DNA from: Rikenellaceae bacterium
GTDB taxonomy: Bacteria; Bacteroidota; Bacteroidia; Bacteroidales; Rikenellaceae
DNA length: 64,000 nucleotides
Assembly (NCBI GenBank): GCA_015059735.1
Contig: SUZX01000001.1
Coordinates: forward strand, 1-64,000
Reading direction: 5' to 3'
Shown here: positions 51,905-61,178 of the stretch, one piece after another
Position numbering within the stretch: the stretch's first letter is position 1
Layout of the letters: each line of letters opens with the position of its first letter
Program-made: the position numbers and the translations under genes
The notes under the pieces: model-generated
Databases searched by the model: none
Told to the model about the DNA's origin: nothing
The model's input: only the letters and a program-made list of their open reading frames with translations

Positions 51905-53326
51905 CTATTTGACCGGCATTTTTTTCATGCTCTTGCGGCTCTTCTCAGCTTGGAATCCCATTACGTGGCTCTCGATCGAGGCCTCGATGGTGCTCGAAAG
52001 CAACCGCTCATCTTGTGCCGATACCGCACGCAGGAAGTCGCGCATCAACGCATGGTCGCCACCGCCGTGTCCGGCACCTTTGTATCCGGCCACCTCGGTC
52101 ACCTTCCGATCCCAAACGCTCTGGTGCTTGGTGCGGAACTCGGTGAAGGTAAACTTCTTCATGTCACCCTCGATGTAACCTTTGGTTCCCATAATGCGGG
52201 TACGACGACCACCCCAAGGAGTAAACGCATCCATCGTGAAACTTGCCGTTACACCATCCTTGAATCGCATATTGGCAACATAGTGGTCGCATTGGTCATT
52301 GTCAGAGAAATAGACGCAACGACCGTAGTTCGTGGTTTTGAGTTTTTCTCTAATCAGGGCGTTATCCACTTTCGGCAGGTCGAATACGCGTATAAAGCGA
52401 TGACGACGCTCGTAGATGTCGATTGCCGAATAAGGACACTCGGCCTCGTGCGGACAGCCGTCTGTACAACGCTTGGTTGCTCCTTTGGGCGCATTTTCAG
52501 CCTTGAAGTGCATCAGCGATCCCTCTGCCGAGATCACCTCACACGGCTTGCCGACAATCCAACGGAGAATATCCAAATCGTGGCACGATTTTGCCAAAAT
52601 GATCGGCGTGGTCTTCTTCGACAACGGCCAGTTACCGCGTACATAAGAGTGCGCCATGTGGGCATACTCGATCGGCTCTTGGTGTTGAATACTTACCAAA
52701 TCACCGATTGCACCCGAATCAACCACCTCTTTGAGGGCGATGAAATAGGGTGCATAGCGCAACACGTGACATACCGCCACAATGCGGTTGTATTTGCGTG
52801 CTTGCTTCAAGATGTCGCGACATTGTTTCTCGGTGGGAGCCACCGGTTTTTCGAGCAGCACATCATAACCCAACTCCAAAGCCTTCATGCAAGGCTCGTA
52901 GTGCAGGTTGTCGGGAGTAGCAATTACCACTGCATCGGCCAACTTAGGCTGCGCGAGAGCCTCTTGGAAGTCGTTGAAAATATTATCTTTGGCAACGTTG
53001 TATTTCTTGGCCATAAAGTTGCGACGATACGTGTTGGGGTCAGCCACTCCCACCACCTTCATCGAATTCGGGAACTGTTCCGAATAGCGGGCATAGGTCT
53101 TTCCGCGCGATCCAGCTCCGATTATCATCACCGTAACCGGCTTGGAAAGTTTCGCATCAAGGGATTGAATCTCTGTCTTGATGGTCTTCTCTTTTGCAAT
53201 TTCCGGAACTGCTTCCGCATCAGCTTCTGCTGTGCCGATAAGTTGTGCACCTTTGGCATCCATGCCGATCAGCGATGCACCCACGGTTAATGTCCCGAGT
53301 CGTTTGAGAAATTCTAATCTATCCAT
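51905..53326 (-). CDS. Gfo/Idh/MocA family oxidoreductase, exported
   Basis: A 473-residue NAD(P)-dependent oxidoreductase-fold protein with a signal-type N-terminus (LKRLGTLTVGASLIG). The nucleotide-binding motif MIIGAGSRGKTYA is near residue 68, with VLLEKPVAPTEKQC near 135 and the HDLDILRWIVG block later. A Cys cluster (CTDGCPHEAECPY) near residue 290 is seen in some exported members. Relatives include NAD-dependent glycosidases (GH109) and sugar dehydrogenases; the substrate cannot be assigned. It is the last gene of the long minus-strand run, 38 bp after the thioesterase. Confidence 0.85.
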   Translation of the reverse strand: MDRLEFLKRLGTLTVGASLIGMDAKGAQLIGTAEADAEAVPEIAKEKTIKTEIQSLDAKLSKPVTVMIIGAGSRGKTYARYSEQFPNSMKVVGVADPNTYRRNFMAKKYNVAKDNIFNDFQEALAQPKLADAVVIATPDNLHYEPCMKALELGYDVLLEKPVAPTEKQCRDILKQARKYNRIVAVCHVLRYAPYFIALKEVVDSGAIGDLVSIQHQEPIEYAHMAHSYVRGNWPLSKKTTPIILAKSCHDLDILRWIVGKPCEVISAEGSLMHFKAENAPKGATKRCTDGCPHEAECPYSAIDIYERRHRFIRVFDLPKVDNALIREKLKTTNYGRCVYFSDNDQCDHYVANMRFKDGVTASFTMDAFTPWGGRRTRIMGTKGYIEGDMKKFTFTEFRTKHQSVWDRKVTEVAGYKGAGHGGGDHALMRDFLRAVSAQDERLLSSTIEASIESHVMGFQAEKSRKSMKKMPVK

Positions 53327-53364
53327 ATGAGTTATGTTAATTGGTTAATAGGTTTCATTGATAA

Positions 53365-53784
53365 TTATAAAGTTTCTTCCACCCATCTGCTGCGAAGAAG
53401 ATCAACAAACCACTCCGGACAACGGCATGGGCGACGCGAGTCGCTGTGAATAAATCCCAATTGGGTCATTCCCGTATTGATCAATTCTCCTTTCTCATTG
53501 TAAAGTTCGTAGAAGAAGTTGATGCGTGTCGATGGGATCTCTTTGAGTATGATGCGTACCGTCAGCAACTCATCGAAATAGGCAGGTTTGCGATATTTCG
53601 ATTGTACTTCGAGAATTGGCATCATGATTCCGCGTTTTTCGACCTCGGCAAACGACATTCCCAGTTCGCGCAAAAACTCGCTGCGAGCCGCCTCATAATA
53701 GCAGATGTAGTTCGAATGATGGCAGATGCTCATTTGGTCGGTGTGCTTGTACCACACGCGGATTTGACAATCGTGTGAAATCAT
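53365..53784 (-). CDS. Acyl-CoA thioesterase (YbgC/FadM-type hotdog)
   Basis: A 139-residue 4HBT hotdog-fold thioesterase. Family start RVWYKHTDQMSICHHSNYICYYEAARSEF, where the usual DTDQMG acid is His-Thr-Asp here and the following Ser-Ile-Cys-His-His region forms the active-site loop. Substrate acyl-CoA unknown. It is 21 bp after the FAD-synthetase-like gene. Confidence 0.85.
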   Translation of the reverse strand: MISHDCQIRVWYKHTDQMSICHHSNYICYYEAARSEFLRELGMSFAEVEKRGIMMPILEVQSKYRKPAYFDELLTVRIILKEIPSTRINFFYELYNEKGELINTGMTQLGFIHSDSRRPCRCPEWFVDLLRSRWVEETL

Positions 53785-53805
53785 TGTTTTTCTCTTTTAT
53801 GGTTG

Positions 53806-54360
53806 TCAGGGAGATAACGCATGCCCTGCCAACCGTTCTGCGGTGGCAATATCCCCCGCTGCTAATAATCGTCGAATGATGGTGGAACTTACCCTGACTC
53901 CCTCTATTTCGCATGCTTCCACACGGATCACTTTCAATCGGCTGTTGCCGAGTGTTGTCCCATCTATTCGGTCGTGTCCGAAACGGTGATTATACCCTGC
54001 AATCAACATTTCGGCACCTAATTTCTTACATAAATACTCTTCGGCAAACTCTGCCCCCGACAATGCTGCAAACTGTTGGTCAAATGGCGCAACAACCAAA
54101 TTGTCCACCCCGATCGCTTCGAGCAGCGCTGTTTTCTCGTCAAGTGTTGTCAACAATTGTAATCCTTCGGCTTTCCCCAATGCGATGCGCGGATGTGGCT
54201 CGAAGGTCACAACAATACTCTCCCCTCCGATTGTTCGAGCTTCTGTCACTAAACGGTCGAGTAACGCCCGATGACCTCGGTGAACCCCATCATATGATCC
54301 CACCGTTACCACCGGATGACGAAACGTCGGCAAATTGTCGAATCCTCGGAAGATTTTCAT
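53806..54360 (-). CDS. FAD synthetase-type protein without riboflavin-kinase domain
   Basis: A 184-residue protein covering only the N-terminal nucleotidyltransferase half of RibF: GSYDGVHRGHRALL, VTFEPHP, and the C-terminal VSSTIIRRLLAAGD. The flavokinase half found in typical bifunctional RibF (about 310 residues) is missing, with a normal stop codon. It may make FAD from FMN or another adenylated product. It sits 11 bp after rex. Confidence 0.83.
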   Translation of the reverse strand: MKIFRGFDNLPTFRHPVVTVGSYDGVHRGHRALLDRLVTEARTIGGESIVVTFEPHPRIALGKAEGLQLLTTLDEKTALLEAIGVDNLVVAPFDQQFAALSGAEFAEEYLCKKLGAEMLIAGYNHRFGHDRIDGTTLGNSRLKVIRVEACEIEGVRVSSTIIRRLLAAGDIATAERLAGHALSP

Positions 54361-54371
54361 GCACTTGCAAT

Positions 54372-55019
54372 TTATATGTTAGAGTTGTCGGCCTCTTTGA
54401 CAAAATAGGCTACCTTTTCAAGCAGTGTAGTGATGTCATAATTCTCAACGACAATACCTTGCGGGAAATTCAGCGGTGTCGAGGTGAAATTCAACACCCC
54501 GCGAATTCCAGCATTGATGATCGGCAAAACCAACTGTGGTGCCACCTTTGTCGGCGATGATACCACCACCATTGCAATATCCTTATCTGCAACGATCTCC
54601 TCAAAGTTATCCATGTGATAACATGGAATCTCGTCGATTATTTTGCCGACCTTTTCGGGATCGACATCAAACGCTGCCGTGATACGCAGTTTCAACCTTT
54701 TGCCGTTGAAGTACTTGGTTATTGCCTGCCCGAGGTGACCCATGCCGATAACTGCTATATTCATAGGCTCCTGACTGTCGAGTATGGTACTGATGTATTT
54801 GATGAGCTCCTCTACATCATATCCTTTTTTTGTGTCGCTAGAAAACCCGATCAACATCAAATCGCGTCGCACCTGAACAGCTGTTATGCCGTGCATACCG
54901 GCCAACACATGCGAAAAAATATGAGATATTCCCTGCTTGTGACAAGCCAACAGCGTTCGACGATATTCGCTCAAACGCTCAATGGTCTTTTCGGGTATCG
55001 AGTTGGTCAATGCTCCCAT
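54372..55019 (-). CDS. rex: Redox-sensing transcriptional repressor Rex
   Basis: A 215-residue Rex: winged-helix N-terminus (TIERLSEYRRTLLAC; AVQVRRDLMLIG) and Rossmann domain IAVIGMGHLGQAI binding NADH, with FDVDPEKVG. It represses fermentative and respiratory genes when the NADH/NAD+ ratio is low and is released as NADH rises. It is three bases downstream of the LysM protein gene and 11 bp before the FAD-synthetase gene. Many Bacteroidetes keep rex in this setting. Confidence 0.93.
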   Translation of the reverse strand: MGALTNSIPEKTIERLSEYRRTLLACHKQGISHIFSHVLAGMHGITAVQVRRDLMLIGFSSDTKKGYDVEELIKYISTILDSQEPMNIAVIGMGHLGQAITKYFNGKRLKLRITAAFDVDPEKVGKIIDEIPCYHMDNFEEIVADKDIAMVVVSSPTKVAPQLVLPIINAGIRGVLNFTSTPLNFPQGIVVENYDITTLLEKVAYFVKEADNSNI

Positions 55020-55022
55020 GTG

Positions 55023-56849
55023 CTAATCAAGTGTAATTGTATAATCTTTGTTGTAGCGCACCTGTGTCCAGTTGCGGTTTATATGATTATCTCTTCCGTC
55101 TTGTTTCTTAAATAGATAAGTTGTTTGCAGAGGAGTGTAACGTTTCCCCTCCATGTTGTATTCGATGTCGTTGTACATCGCGGGGCAAAAGATCGCGGCA
55201 GCGTCGTAACCACGATAGGAATAGAGTGTTGGCAATGCTCCGAATGACTGTAAATAAGCCGCATCGAAAGCCACAATCGTTGCCGCATCCCGCTTGGCAT
55301 GGTATGTTGAGGTGAAGATCACCCGATTTTTGAAGAACATCGCACGGTCGATATTGGTGTATCGATTCCATTTGGTGTTCCCCAATACAACATAACGTGG
55401 CGCGGTGCGTCCTCGTGCTGTGATATTTGTGTCAGCCGAAGCCAATGCCGCCAAAATACGATCCACCTCTATTTCATCACTTGCCATGATTATAAAGAGG
55501 TTATCCTCTTGGTTTTCTAACAATGGCGACAGATCGCTTGTTGAACTCTTTTTCTTTTCATTGTTGTCGTTGTGTACCAAGTGGTGTTCATAACGGTAGT
55601 CAAATCGATTATATTTTCGTTCTCCCAACAATGCCAACATCTCCTTTTCAAAAGTTTTGTCGATCTTTTCTGCGTAAATCAGTGTGATTTGTTTCCCCTC
55701 CAATAAAGTGGCCACTTTCTCATATTTATCGGTCGGTAACGGGGCCATTTGGAATAGGGCATCGCTATTTGTCCGCGTAATATTTGCCAATGGCGATACT
55801 ACCGGAATTTCGTACTTTTCGGCATAGCGAATGACCGGTTGAAGTTCTTCCTCATATACCGGCCCTACAATTAGTTGTGTCCCCGCGAATTGAGGAGATT
55901 CGATGATTTGCTTTACATTGTCTGCACTGCGTCGTGTGTCATAAAGGGTCAGATCAACCGAGTACCCGTTACGCATTTTTACACTGTCCAATCCCAACAG
56001 AAAACCTTGATAAAACTCCATGTAATTCTCCGATAGTTTTCCGTTGTCGCTCATCGGCAACAACAACGCCACTTTCAGCGGTTTGTTGGTCGGCAATGCC
56101 CGAAACTCCAATTGAACCCCGCTGCGTGTTGTCGTGCTGTCGATCAGAGGCTGTTCGTGGGCAATACTTTTGGCTTGTGCTTCGATGTTCGGTACACGAA
56201 GCATGGCTCCGGCTTTGAGGTCCTCGGCTTTCAGCCCGTTGTTAAGATTTCCGAGTTCTAACTCGGAGATCCCGAAACGACGTGATAACGAATAAAAGGT
56301 CTCTCCGGCCTGCACAATATGATAAGCCACCGAATCCGAAACGCTGTTCAGTGTATTTCGGTAGTCTTCCCATTGTTTCAATGCTCCGGCTTCACTCTCC
56401 GTACCGATCTGCTTTTTGCGTATCAAAATTCGTTGCCCGAGTTTCAAGTGGGTCGGATCGAGATCCGCATTGTCGGCCATCAGTGTTGCTATCGGAATCT
56501 CATAACGCCGCGATATGGCATAAAGTGTTTCTCCTTTCGATACATAGTGTTGGTCGAATGTTTTTCGCAATTTTTTTGGCGAAAGATTTCCTTCCTTACC
56601 ATTCGACAAGTAAGGGATCCGAATATTGGCGTCTGTTTTCAGCCCCTCTGTAAGCGAGGGATTGCTCTTTTGGATTACCTGCTCGCTTACCCCGTAGCAT
56701 TTTGCAAGTCCGTATAGTGTTTCACCTGCTCGAACAGTATGCACATAGTATTTCTCGCCGTTGATGTAAACGACCGTTTGCGACCGCTCGATGGCGCCTG
56801 CATAGAATCCCCAGAGCGTTAAAAGTATTGCGAAACAGATACTTCTCAT
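55023..56849 (-). CDS. LysM and periplasmic-binding-fold protein
   Basis: A 608-residue exported protein (signal peptide MRSICFAILLTLWGFYAGA). Three LysM peptidoglycan-binding repeats at about 34-80, 101-143 and 176-220 (each with AGETLYGL-, KGETLYAI- or AGETFYSL-type cores). From about 255 to 600 a type I periplasmic binding fold follows (VALLLPMSDNG, LIVGPVYEEEL, VVSPLANITR). This resembles LpoA-like envelope proteins. Start at 56849, because the longer frame to 56930 would extend into the exonuclease gene. Confidence 0.85.
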   Translation of the reverse strand: MRSICFAILLTLWGFYAGAIERSQTVVYINGEKYYVHTVRAGETLYGLAKCYGVSEQVIQKSNPSLTEGLKTDANIRIPYLSNGKEGNLSPKKLRKTFDQHYVSKGETLYAISRRYEIPIATLMADNADLDPTHLKLGQRILIRKKQIGTESEAGALKQWEDYRNTLNSVSDSVAYHIVQAGETFYSLSRRFGISELELGNLNNGLKAEDLKAGAMLRVPNIEAQAKSIAHEQPLIDSTTTRSGVQLEFRALPTNKPLKVALLLPMSDNGKLSENYMEFYQGFLLGLDSVKMRNGYSVDLTLYDTRRSADNVKQIIESPQFAGTQLIVGPVYEEELQPVIRYAEKYEIPVVSPLANITRTNSDALFQMAPLPTDKYEKVATLLEGKQITLIYAEKIDKTFEKEMLALLGERKYNRFDYRYEHHLVHNDNNEKKKSSTSDLSPLLENQEDNLFIIMASDEIEVDRILAALASADTNITARGRTAPRYVVLGNTKWNRYTNIDRAMFFKNRVIFTSTYHAKRDAATIVAFDAAYLQSFGALPTLYSYRGYDAAAIFCPAMYNDIEYNMEGKRYTPLQTTYLFKKQDGRDNHINRNWTQVRYNKDYTITLD

Positions 56850-56851
56850 CG

Positions 56852-57619
56852 TTATTTTATTTTCTCGCGCATGCGGATCTCCGTAATGACTTTTTTGGTA
56901 TATAGCGGGAAATCGCCATTCATCATCCATGCGTAATAACTCGGCTCCATGTCAAATACCTCCGCTACGCGGTGACCCTTGTATTTGCCGAATCCGAATA
57001 CCTCCTCCCCTTTTTCGTTGTAGAGGATGCGTCCGGCATAATCGGCCGTCTCTCCACGACTCGAATATTCGGCCAAGGCATCGATGTCGTTGGTCAAGTC
57101 GTCGTATCGGTCGAGTTGCGCCTTCAATACTTCATAAGTCGCTCGCGTGTCGGCTTCGGCCGAGTGTGCATCGTTGAGGTCTTTGTCGCAGTAGAATTTG
57201 TAAGCGGCTACCAATGTGCGCTGTTCTTTCTTGTGGAAGATGTTTTGCACATCGACAAATTTCCGTCGCTTGAAATCTACATCGACACCGGCCCGCAAAA
57301 ACTCTTCGACCAACAAGGGCAGATCGAAACGATTGGAGTTGAAACCACCGAAGTCACAACCTTGGATAAATTGTGCCATCGATTTGGCTACTTGCGCAAA
57401 TGTCGGACACGCTTTGACATCCTCATCCGTTATGCCGTGTATGGCTGTAGCCTCTTCGGGTATGTGCATCTCCGGATTGATGCGACGCGTTTTTACAATC
57501 TCCTCGCCATCGGGCATGATCTTGATCATTGAGATCTCCACGATGCGGTCTTTTGCCGAATCTACCCCTGTTGTTTCAAGATCGAAGAAGATGATCGGCC
57601 GTTTGAGATTCAACTCCAT
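56852..57619 (-). CDS. 3'-5' exonuclease (DnaQ-like)
   Basis: A 255-residue DEDDh exonuclease: motif I FFDLETTGVD near residue 11, motif II GGFNSNRFDLPLL near 91, and motif III HSAEADTRATYEV near 155. An additional 80-residue C-terminal region with GKYKGHRVAEVFD is a DUF3820-like putative quorum-type domain seen in some Bacteroidetes. It is 13 bp after dnaN, so a proofreading role beside the clamp is plausible but unproven. Confidence 0.85.
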   Translation of the reverse strand: MELNLKRPIIFFDLETTGVDSAKDRIVEISMIKIMPDGEEIVKTRRINPEMHIPEEATAIHGITDEDVKACPTFAQVAKSMAQFIQGCDFGGFNSNRFDLPLLVEEFLRAGVDVDFKRRKFVDVQNIFHKKEQRTLVAAYKFYCDKDLNDAHSAEADTRATYEVLKAQLDRYDDLTNDIDALAEYSSRGETADYAGRILYNEKGEEVFGFGKYKGHRVAEVFDMEPSYYAWMMNGDFPLYTKKVITEIRMREKIK

Positions 57620-57632
57620 TGTTCCTATTGCC

Positions 57633-58757
57633 TTATGCGTTTAACATCATCGGCATAAGCAGCATGAGCGTTGCGCTGTTTTGCTTGTCGTCATATACCG
57701 GTTTGAATACTCCGGCTCGTGTCGAATCGGCCAACTCGATGACTACTGTCGGTGTTTCGATGTTCGAAAGAATCTCCACAAGGAATGTGGATTTGAATCC
57801 GATGGAAATGGGTTGCCCGTCGTAGCTACATGCGATCGTCTCATTGGCCGATACCGAGAAGTCGAGGTCTTGTGCCGTGAGGTTGATCTTGTTGTCAGCT
57901 ATGTTCATGCGAATCAGATTGGTCGTTGGATTCGAACATACGGCCACGCGCTTGATACCGTTTACCAATTCGATGCGGTCGATCAACACCTTGTTAGGGT
58001 TGTTTGCCGGAATCACTGCATTGTAATTCGGGTAGTTACCCTCGATCAGACGGCATACGAGCGTATGGCTTTTGAGCTGGAATACGGCATTTTTCGAATC
58101 AAAGGCTACCTCGATATCATCTTCTTCTTTCAGCAATACGGTTTTGAGCAGATTTGCCGGTTTCTTGGGCAGGATAAACGAGGCCGATACTTCGTTCTCG
58201 GTCTCTGTTTCGTATTTCACCAATTTGTGCGCATCCGTTCCTACAAAAGTCAGCGTCGCAGGTGCCAAGTTGATGAACACTCCATTCATTACAGGGCGTA
58301 ACTCATCGTCTGCCGTTGCAAAAATCGTCTTGTTGATACCATTTACCAACATATCAACGTCGAGTTTCAACTCCTTTTTCTCGGGACTGAGTTGCGGGAC
58401 GGTCGGATAACTCACTGCGCTGGCTCCCGGAATCGACAACGAGCCGCTTTTCCAATTGATACGAATCTCCCAGTTGCTGTCATTTACCTCGATTTCGAGA
58501 GGCAGTTCGGGGAACTCTTTCAGCGAGTCGAGCATCAGTTTCCCAGGGGCTGCAATCGTTCCTTCGCTCTCTACACTATTCACCTCGATCGAGCCGATAA
58601 GTGTTGTTTCGAGATCCGAGGTTGTGACTTTCAGGGTGTTACCGCTGAGTTCCATGAGGAAATAATCCAAGATGGGCAGTGTGTTTTTATTGCTGATTAC
58701 TTTACCTGTGGTCGCCAAAAGCGAGAGCAGAGCCGAACTTGATACGGAAAATTTCAT
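57633..58757 (-). CDS. dnaN: DNA polymerase III beta sliding clamp
   Basis: A 374-residue ring-clamp protein of normal length, with three clamp domains and typical sequence blocks (LPILDYFLMELSGNTLKVTTSD, RPVMNGVFINL, ending TLMLLMPMMLNA). It tethers the replicase to DNA. It lies in a cluster udp-dnaN-exonuclease-LysM-rex, not beside dnaA. Confidence 0.95.
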   Translation of the reverse strand: MKFSVSSSALLSLLATTGKVISNKNTLPILDYFLMELSGNTLKVTTSDLETTLIGSIEVNSVESEGTIAAPGKLMLDSLKEFPELPLEIEVNDSNWEIRINWKSGSLSIPGASAVSYPTVPQLSPEKKELKLDVDMLVNGINKTIFATADDELRPVMNGVFINLAPATLTFVGTDAHKLVKYETETENEVSASFILPKKPANLLKTVLLKEEDDIEVAFDSKNAVFQLKSHTLVCRLIEGNYPNYNAVIPANNPNKVLIDRIELVNGIKRVAVCSNPTTNLIRMNIADNKINLTAQDLDFSVSANETIACSYDGQPISIGFKSTFLVEILSNIETPTVVIELADSTRAGVFKPVYDDKQNSATLMLLMPMMLNA

Positions 58758-58781
58758 AAAATTCTGTTGATTTTTTATATG

Positions 58782-59660
58782 TTATTTCAATGTTGCTAAT
58801 TTGTCAAGTGCCATGACAATCATCTGACGTACAAATGGTTTGTAGTCTGTACATGCATCGAGGGCAATACGTTGGGCTATGATCGTGCAGATTGTTGCCG
58901 CGCGGTGTCCCATCAGAGCCGCCATGCCGGCCAATGCCGAACTCTCCATCTCGAAGTTGGTGATTCTGCGTCCTTCGTATTCAAACGATTCGATCTTTTC
59001 GTTGAGTTGCATATCCTGCGGTTGTAGACGCACCCAACGTCCTTGCGGAGCATAAAATCCGGGGGCGGCGATAGTGATACCTTCGATTGTCGTATCGCGG
59101 AAAAGTTCCAATAATTCCTTGTCTGCATCAATAAAATATGGCTTGGGTAACAACTCATTCCACTCCGTGTGTGTCATGAATGCCTGCTCGATTGCCAAGT
59201 CACAGACTTCGTTGCGGCCCTTGTAGTAATTTAATAATCCATCGAAACCGACCGAGGTGCGCGAGAATATGAAATCACCTACCTTGATGTCGGGTTGCAG
59301 TGCTCCCGATGTGCCGAGTCGCAACAATGTCAGTTGCCGTTTTTCGGTTTTCTCTTGGCGGGTCGAAAAATCGATGTTGGCCAAAGCATCTAACTCGGTT
59401 ACCGAGATGTCGATATTTCCAATGCCAATACCCGTTGAGAGTACCGTCATGCGTTTCCCTTTGTATGTGCCGGTCACACTTTTGAATTCACGGTTGGCCA
59501 CTTCGCACTCTTTTGTCTCAAAAAAATCGGCTACGAGAGCCACACGACCCGGGTCTCCCACCAAAATAACGGTGTCGGCCAACTGTTCGGGGCGTAGGTG
59601 AAGGTGAAATATCGAGCCGTCATCGTTGATAATCAACTCGGAAGCGGGAATGGTTCTCAT
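58782..59660 (-). CDS. udp: Uridine phosphorylase-type nucleoside phosphorylase
   Basis: A 292-residue PNP/UDP family enzyme. Phosphate-site VGDPGRV near residue 35, STGIGIGNIDISVTEL, RLGTSGALQ near 112, and ITNFEMESSALAGMAALMG near 240 with the conserved Glu-Met-Glu. It cleaves uridine (or a related nucleoside) with phosphate. It probably leads the long minus-strand operon, with a good promoter at 59692-59722. Confidence 0.9.
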   Translation of the reverse strand: MRTIPASELIINDDGSIFHLHLRPEQLADTVILVGDPGRVALVADFFETKECEVANREFKSVTGTYKGKRMTVLSTGIGIGNIDISVTELDALANIDFSTRQEKTEKRQLTLLRLGTSGALQPDIKVGDFIFSRTSVGFDGLLNYYKGRNEVCDLAIEQAFMTHTEWNELLPKPYFIDADKELLELFRDTTIEGITIAAPGFYAPQGRWVRLQPQDMQLNEKIESFEYEGRRITNFEMESSALAGMAALMGHRAATICTIIAQRIALDACTDYKPFVRQMIVMALDKLATLK

Positions 59661-59691
59661 AAATCTCCGGTTTTAATTTTTTTTATTGGCA

Positions 59692-59722
59692 TAAAAGTAA
59701 TATATTTACCTCGAAAATCAAA
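59692..59722 (-). promoter_or_regulatory. udp promoter
   Basis: Minus-strand TACTTTTA (complement of 59692-59699) with a perfect TTTG (complement of 59719-59722) 19 bp upstream, 31 bp before the udp ATG. Confidence 0.65.
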
Positions 59723-59777
59723 ATTTTTTCGATCAATCAATTGCCGATTGTCGAAAACCGTAAAATTAAATTACGTT

Positions 59778-61166
59778 ATGACACTCATAAAATCGATTTC
59801 GGGCATTCGCGGAACGATCGGTGGTACTGCGGGTGAGAATCTTACACCTCCCGATATCGTAAAATTTACTACCGCTTATATTCGCTTTATTGCCCAACGA
59901 AATTCGGGCAAAAAACTTACCATTGTCATAGGGCGTGATGCGCGTCTTTCGGGTGAATTGGTCTCCGATTTGGTCGAAGGGACACTGCTTGCGTGTGGTG
60001 CCGATGTGATCAATGTCGGCCTTTGCACTACTCCGGCTACCGAAATGGCAGTCATCACCTATCGGGCCGATGGCGGGATCATCATCACCGCCTCGCATAA
60101 CCCGCGCCAATGGAACGCCTTGAAGTTGCTCAATTCGTCGGGTGAATTTCTCTCCGATGCCGAAGGAAAACAGGTCCTTGCTTATGCCGAAGAGGGGGAT
60201 TTTGCCTACCCTGCCATCGATTCCATCGGCCACGTCCTTTCTCGTGAACCGTTCAACGATCGTCATATCGAACAGGTGCTTTCGTTGCCCCTTGTCGATG
60301 TCGAGGCGGTGCAAGCTCGTCGTTTCAAAGTGGTTGTCGATGCCGTAAATTCGGTGGGTGGTATTGTGATGCCTGCTTTACTACGGCGTTTGGGCTGTGA
60401 AGTTGTGGAGTTGAATTGCGACCCTACGGGCGAATTTGCGCACAATCCCGAGCCTCTTCCCGAAAACCTTACCGAGATCTCTGCTGTCATCGTGCGCGAA
60501 AAGGCTGATCTGGGTATTGTTGTCGATCCCGATGTCGATCGTTTGGCCTTTGTTTCTGAAGATGGCTCGATGTTTGTCGAGGAATATACGCTTGTAGCCG
60601 TTGCCGATTATATTTTGTCGCATACGGCCGGCGATACCGTTTCCAACCTCTCTTCCACCCGTGCTTTGCGTGATGTAACCGCTCGTTATGGTTGCAACTA
60701 CCACGCTTCGGCTGTCGGTGAGGTAAATGTCACTGCCAAGATGAAAGAGGTGGGTGCTGTGATTGGCGGTGAGGGTAACGGTGGTGTGATCTATCCCGAA
60801 TTGCATTATGGCCGCGATGCGTTGGTCGGTACGGCTCTTTTCCTGACATTCCTTGCCAAGAAAGGGATGACCATGACTGAGTTGCGTGCTACTTATCCTG
60901 CTTATTATGCTTCGAAGAATAAAATCGAGCTGACTCCGGCGATCGACGTAGATAAAGTGTTGCATGAGATAAAAACTCGTTATATTCATGAGAACGTGAA
61001 CGATATTGATGGCGTTAAAATCGACTTTCCGGATAGCTGGGTACATCTGCGCAAATCAAATACCGAGCCGATCATTCGCGTTTATACCGAGGCTCAATCC
61101 ATGACCGAGGCTGAGGCTTTGGCGCAACGATTCATTGCCGAAATCAAAGAAATTTGTCAAATCTAA
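59778..61166 (+). CDS. glmM: Phosphoglucosamine mutase-type phosphohexomutase
   Basis: A 462-residue phosphohexomutase of the short bacterial type. ITASHNPRQWNALK holds the phosphoserine near residue 101, VDPDVDRLAFV is the metal loop, GGEGNGGVIYP the sugar loop and RKSNTEPIIRVY the phosphate loop. GEGNGG in place of GGEESFG supports glucosamine-6-phosphate specificity. Start at 59778 (MTLIKSISGIRG); the longer frame to 59598 runs into udp. It supplies glucosamine-1-phosphate for cell-wall synthesis. Confidence 0.9.
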   Translation: MTLIKSISGIRGTIGGTAGENLTPPDIVKFTTAYIRFIAQRNSGKKLTIVIGRDARLSGELVSDLVEGTLLACGADVINVGLCTTPATEMAVITYRADGGIIITASHNPRQWNALKLLNSSGEFLSDAEGKQVLAYAEEGDFAYPAIDSIGHVLSREPFNDRHIEQVLSLPLVDVEAVQARRFKVVVDAVNSVGGIVMPALLRRLGCEVVELNCDPTGEFAHNPEPLPENLTEISAVIVREKADLGIVVDPDVDRLAFVSEDGSMFVEEYTLVAVADYILSHTAGDTVSNLSSTRALRDVTARYGCNYHASAVGEVNVTAKMKEVGAVIGGEGNGGVIYPELHYGRDALVGTALFLTFLAKKGMTMTELRATYPAYYASKNKIELTPAIDVDKVLHEIKTRYIHENVNDIDGVKIDFPDSWVHLRKSNTEPIIRVYTEAQSMTEAEALAQRFIAEIKEICQI

Positions 61167-61178
61167 ATACAAATTATT

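Noticed and set aside
51950..53290. A 446-codon open frame on the plus strand opposite the Gfo/Idh oxidoreductase gene.
   Set aside because: It lies entirely antisense to a well-supported gene, has no recognisable domain, and its composition follows from the codon pattern of the real gene.
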